A stretch of 64,000 nt of DNA from Emiliania huxleyi CCMP1516 (taxonomy: Eukaryota > Haptophyta > Isochrysidales > Noelaerhabdaceae). A program made the position numbers and the translations under genes. Positions 61,147-64,000 of the stretch are shown here, in pieces. Position 1 is the stretch's first letter. Each line of letters starts with the position of its first letter. The notes under the pieces were generated by a model, which worked only from the letters and a program-made list of their open reading frames with translations, made no database searches and was not told the DNA's origin. Location of the stretch: contig NW_005196379.1 of NCBI RefSeq assembly GCF_000372725.1, forward strand, positions 128,247 to 192,246. Reading direction: 5' to 3'.

Positions 61147-61175
61147 CCGGGCACGGACTGGCGCGCACTGGCACT
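61147..61175 (-). promoter_or_regulatory. Upstream motif shared with the PPR-like gene
   Basis: Minus strand reads GTGCCAGTGCGCGCCAGTCC then GTGCCCGGT, 45-70 nt upstream of the She9 start, the same orientation as the copy 5' of the PPR-like gene (20968-20996). Function is inferred from position only. Confidence 0.4.
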
Positions 61176-61371
61176 AGATCTTACCAGGTACACGGGACAA
61201 GCCCCGCCATCGCGTCGAACCAGAAAGGCAAAAAAACGAAAATACATACGTTGTCACTTGTAGTGAGCGTCGGGCTGGTGGTTCGACACCGAGTTTGAAA
61301 GATCTGTTTCTCTACGTCTCTTCACAGGAAAATCCTGTGAAGAAAAGCGGAGAAAAAACAGAAACCTTTTC

Positions 61372-62210
61372 TGCCTCGGCCTTAGCCGTCGGCACTCCGA
61401 AAGCGTGCTATCCAAGTAGCACGCAGCCGGGTCCCGAAGGTGTCCCATCCCAAATTCGTGCCGTCGACAGACCAGATTCGTGGTCCCTTGGTCGACTACA
61501 CCCGCCTTTGGACGGTAGCCCGACACAATACATTTGTCTGTCTTTTTGGATTTTTGGTTCGTCTGGGTAAGGGTTTTGCAAGAAACCTCCTCACCACTGC
61601 GAACACTGTCTTGCTCGTAAGAGTCGTTCGTCCTTTGTCCGAGCAAACGCGCGCCCGATCACCCCGTTGAGCACGTGTGCAGGGTATCCGAGCGCTGTGA
61701 ACTCCCTGAGCTTGCTCGTCACGCTGAGCGCGAACCCCTCGTCATCGCTCGCCATAGCACTCACCTTGAGCAGGCATCCAACGACTATTCCCTCTTTCAT
61801 CTTCGCGCATGTGAAGCTATCCCAGCGATGGTAGCGCCACACCCGAGGCTCTCTCTCGCAGCCCTCATTGACGTTCTTGAGTCTCGTCCGGAAACCTCCG
61901 TTCGCGTCGAGCTCGAGAGCCGTCTCTAAAAAATGAGCGTTATCGGCTGCCTCCAGCTTCAAAGGCGCCCAGTAGCACTCAGAACGACGGAAATCCTCCC
62001 GGAAACGATCGACATCCCATGCGTTATCGTCTTTGGCAAATATCAAGGGACTTGGCCCAGCCGCCGAACTGTGATGGGACACCCTCGGAATCCAACTGCG
62101 TACTGCTTGTGGCTACTCGAGTAGCTAGCACGCTTTTGGCATGCCGACGGCTAAGGCCGAAATCGTTATTGTTCCTCTTGCAGGTGTGAACACAAACAAA
62201 GAAAGGATTA
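61372..62210 (-). mobile_element. Retroelement fragment (Penelope-like RT end) between inverted repeats
   Basis: The minus-strand frame 62082-61591 reads FAKDDNAWDVDRFREDFR..., NAHFLETALELDANGGFRTR, RYHRWDSFTCAKMKEGIVVG, and SKLREFTALGYPAHVLNGVI. The order FLE-x-dNG-xxT, then HxW/HP-x, then xxEFxxxGYPxxVL matches the end of reverse transcriptases of Penelope-like and related retroelements. Inverted copies of one terminal sequence flank it: 61372-61452 against 62074-62160 (shared CGGCCTTAGCCGTCGGCA). Only a small part of an RT remains, so it is a truncated copy. The family is inferred, not certain. Confidence 0.6.
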
Positions 62211-62333
62211 GCTGTATCACTCAGCTGTGCTCCGCTTATACTTACCTACGAAGCGTGAACAGCGTCACGAGTTTGAACAGCGATCCTTTGAACGATCTCG
62301 GTGTCGAAACACCGCTCTGACAGCGCTCAACAG
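62204..62333 (+). repeat. Third copy of the 15.9-16.2 kb palindrome arm
   Basis: GCTGTATC, CTCCGCTTATACTTACCT, AAGCGTGAACAGCGTCACGA and AACACCGCTCTGACAGCGCT in the same order as the reverse complement of 16010-16145. It adjoins the retroelement fragment. Confidence 0.85.
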
Positions 62334-62464
62334 CTACACAGGTTCGGTCGGCCCCATCCTGCGGGCGGGGCGATAGGGGCCTGCTCCCCTGCCGCCGCTG
62401 GAAGGTCTCTGGGGGAGCGCGGGGGGCCTAGAGGGTATCCATGCGGGGGGGAGGTGGGGTCACA

Positions 62465-63290
62465 TGGCTCGCCGCAGGCGCCGATTTTTCGAGTTTCCCC
62501 CCCCGAATTGTTACTTGTTTTCCTGGGAATTCGGCCCCCCGTCCGTATTGCGGCCAATGCTGTCCTAGATGCTATCACGCCTTGCGACAGCCTGTCGGCG
62601 CTGCTGACCGTGCCCTGCTGCACAATTGATCACCTGCATAGCTCGCGGCCTTAGTATCCAGCATTCAGTGACGAGCTGATCGTACGGCCAGTAGGAAGGT
62701 GTCCTTCCAGCTGCGTGCACACTTCTGACGCAATGCGCGTCACAAACTGCCTCGGCGACTGGCTGCTGGCACTCTCGAGGCTATGCCTACGCAGCCTCGC
62801 GCGCATGGGCAGTCAAGATGGCCTATGCACCTTCTCAGGACAGCGCCGGTGCCTCTCTCTTGGACCGGCAAACTTGGTGGTCTCGTGTCACCAATGTGGG
62901 ACCAGTGCGGCATCGCGCCATCGACAGCTCTGAACTGCGCCTCACCACTGACCGGGAAGGCCGCCAAGTGGGCCAACACCGGTCGCACATTATGGCAGCA
63001 GTCAGCAGTTCATCTCTGATAGCTAGAGCAGCAGCGTCAGGGTCGCAGGGTCGGATCGTGTCAAGCCTCTCGCCCGGCCGGCCGCGTGCAGACGTCGGCC
63101 TGTCTGCTGTCTGGAGTGATCTTTCGGCGGTCAGTACGACCGATCAGGTCGGAGATGGTTGGAGGACCTGTCTGTATGTACTTCGCGAGATCTCTCCAAA
63201 GCTGCCCTCTATTTAACCGTATGTAATCGGAAAGTTGGTGCTCTGAGCGACTCTGAGCGCCGGAGCCCCGTTTCCGCACACTGCGGCGCG
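62465..63290 (+). repeat. Dispersed repeat, copy B (about 820 bp)
   Basis: The second copy of the 25895-26720 repeat, in the same orientation, with the same left (GCAGGCGCCGATTTTT) and right (GAGCCCCGTTTCCGCA) limits. Differences are scattered substitutions and small indels. Confidence 0.85.
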
Positions 63291-63716
63291 GCGCACGGTG
63301 TGGGCCGGGGGGCCCCTGTGGGCCGGGGGGCCCCGCGCCCTCCCAGAGAGGAAGGTGCGGCATTTTGGCGGCACCCAGAGGGAACAGACCCCCTATCCGG
63401 GTAGGAGCCCGAGTCCAGCGAGATCTACAGTGGCGAAGTCCCCCCGTGGACCGACCCTCCGATTTCATGAGACGAGAACAAACGGAGTGAAAAAATAGGG
63501 CGCCGCCAGACTGTGGCCACCCTACAGCCCGAGAGAGAGAGACAGCCCACCTCCCGAACCCGCATTTGGTACGCCGTTTCGGCACCCAATTTTTCGACCA
63601 TCACGCCGCCGAATTGGGGCGTGTCCCGACGGAGACGGAGGGAGTAAGACAGAGAGACGCGCGCCCCCGTTTGCCTAAGAGCCGCCCGACCCCCTTGGAG
63701 CCGTTTGTGGAGCTCC

Positions 63717-64000
63717 ATGGCGAGAGCCCGCAGGGAAGCCGCGGATCCCGACTCGCAGCCGCCCCCCTCGCCGCCGCCTTCGCCCGCCTCCCTTCCTGCA
63801 GACCAATATTGTCAGCCGACACTGCCCAACTCGTGGCGATGGGCGGGATCGTTTGAGATGTATGCAGGCCCCCAAAACGACGAGTTTCTGCCCGTCGCTC
63901 TTGCTGGTGTGCACCCGGGATCAGCTCAACTCGGTGACGAAGTGGCCGGCGGCGGAACTGAAATTACTGACATACATGTCTTTGCGATGTGGTTCTCCAT
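63717..64000 (+). CDS. 5' part of an unrecognised gene, cut by the window end
   Basis: The ATG at 63717 opens a frame with no stop before 64000: MARARREAADPDSQPPPSPP, PSPASLPADQYCQPTLPNSW, RWAGSFEMYAGPQNDEFLPV, ALAGVHPGSAQLGDEVAGGG, TEITDIHVFAMWFS. The latter half looks like genuine coding sequence. No family can be named from 94 codons. Confidence 0.45.
   Translation, partial: MARARREAADPDSQPPPSPPPSPASLPADQYCQPTLPNSWRWAGSFEMYAGPQNDEFLPVALAGVHPGSAQLGDEVAGGGTEITDIHVFAMWFS

Noticed and set aside
61591-62082. LINE endonuclease or LTR integrase
   Set aside because: No endonuclease or integrase motif is visible; only the RT-end pattern is present, closer to Penelope-like elements.

Overview
The window is nuclear DNA of a GC-rich, intron-bearing eukaryotic alga. 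Many short (about 40-100 nt) introns, frequent GC-AG splice pairs, proline- and alanine-rich linkers, secreted proteins with CWxxCG...FCG...CC modules, and plastid- or mitochondrion-type genes fit a haptophyte (Emiliania/Gephyrocapsa or a prymnesiophyte relative). The organism is an inference from style, not from a marker gene. Two 100-N blocks (33297-33396, 49151-49250) show a scaffolded draft assembly.

Layout. 1-5.8 kb: a short gene fragment carrying a 356-bp TIR element with an 8-bp target duplication, then malic enzyme (-) and a DUF1989 protein (+). 5.8-8.7 kb: repeats. 8.7-21.9 kb: 1-Cys peroxiredoxin (-), a secreted protein (+), a myristoylated tandem DUF1330 protein (+), a membrane-anchored Cys-rich protein (+), an MFS transporter (+), a PPR-like organellar protein (-) and a polysaccharide deacetylase (-). 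24-28 kb: MND1 (+) and a homeobox protein (+). 29-31.6 kb: an apparently intact 2.54-kb DNA element with 17-bp TIRs, an 8-bp TSD and two convergent genes. 32-47 kb: aldo-keto reductase (-), DnaJ-PDZ protein (+), an eight-helix membrane protein (+), a secreted-type protein (-), a C2H2 zinc-finger protein (+) and a Shewanella-like PPP phosphatase (-). 47-61 kb: small membrane protein (-), polynucleotide phosphorylase (+), START-like lipid-binding protein (+), bL32m (+), She9/Mdm33 (-). 61.3-63.7 kb: a repeat zone, then the 5' part of a gene cut by the window end.

I rebuilt splice structures by hand for most genes, requiring reading phase to be kept and the family alignment to run through each junction. 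Among introns I could place, about 27 begin with GC and about 18 with GT. In many the start of the intron repeats the start of the next exon (6-23 nt). This suggests that introns here arise by insertions that duplicate exon sequence and take over an exonic GC or GT as donor. Several introns are filled by 11- or 15-bp minisatellites.

The genes are mostly unrelated housekeeping functions, with several organelle-directed proteins (malic enzyme, PPR-like protein, PNPase, bL32m, She9). I see no operon-like functional cluster. The novelty lies in the intron biology and the mobile elements.
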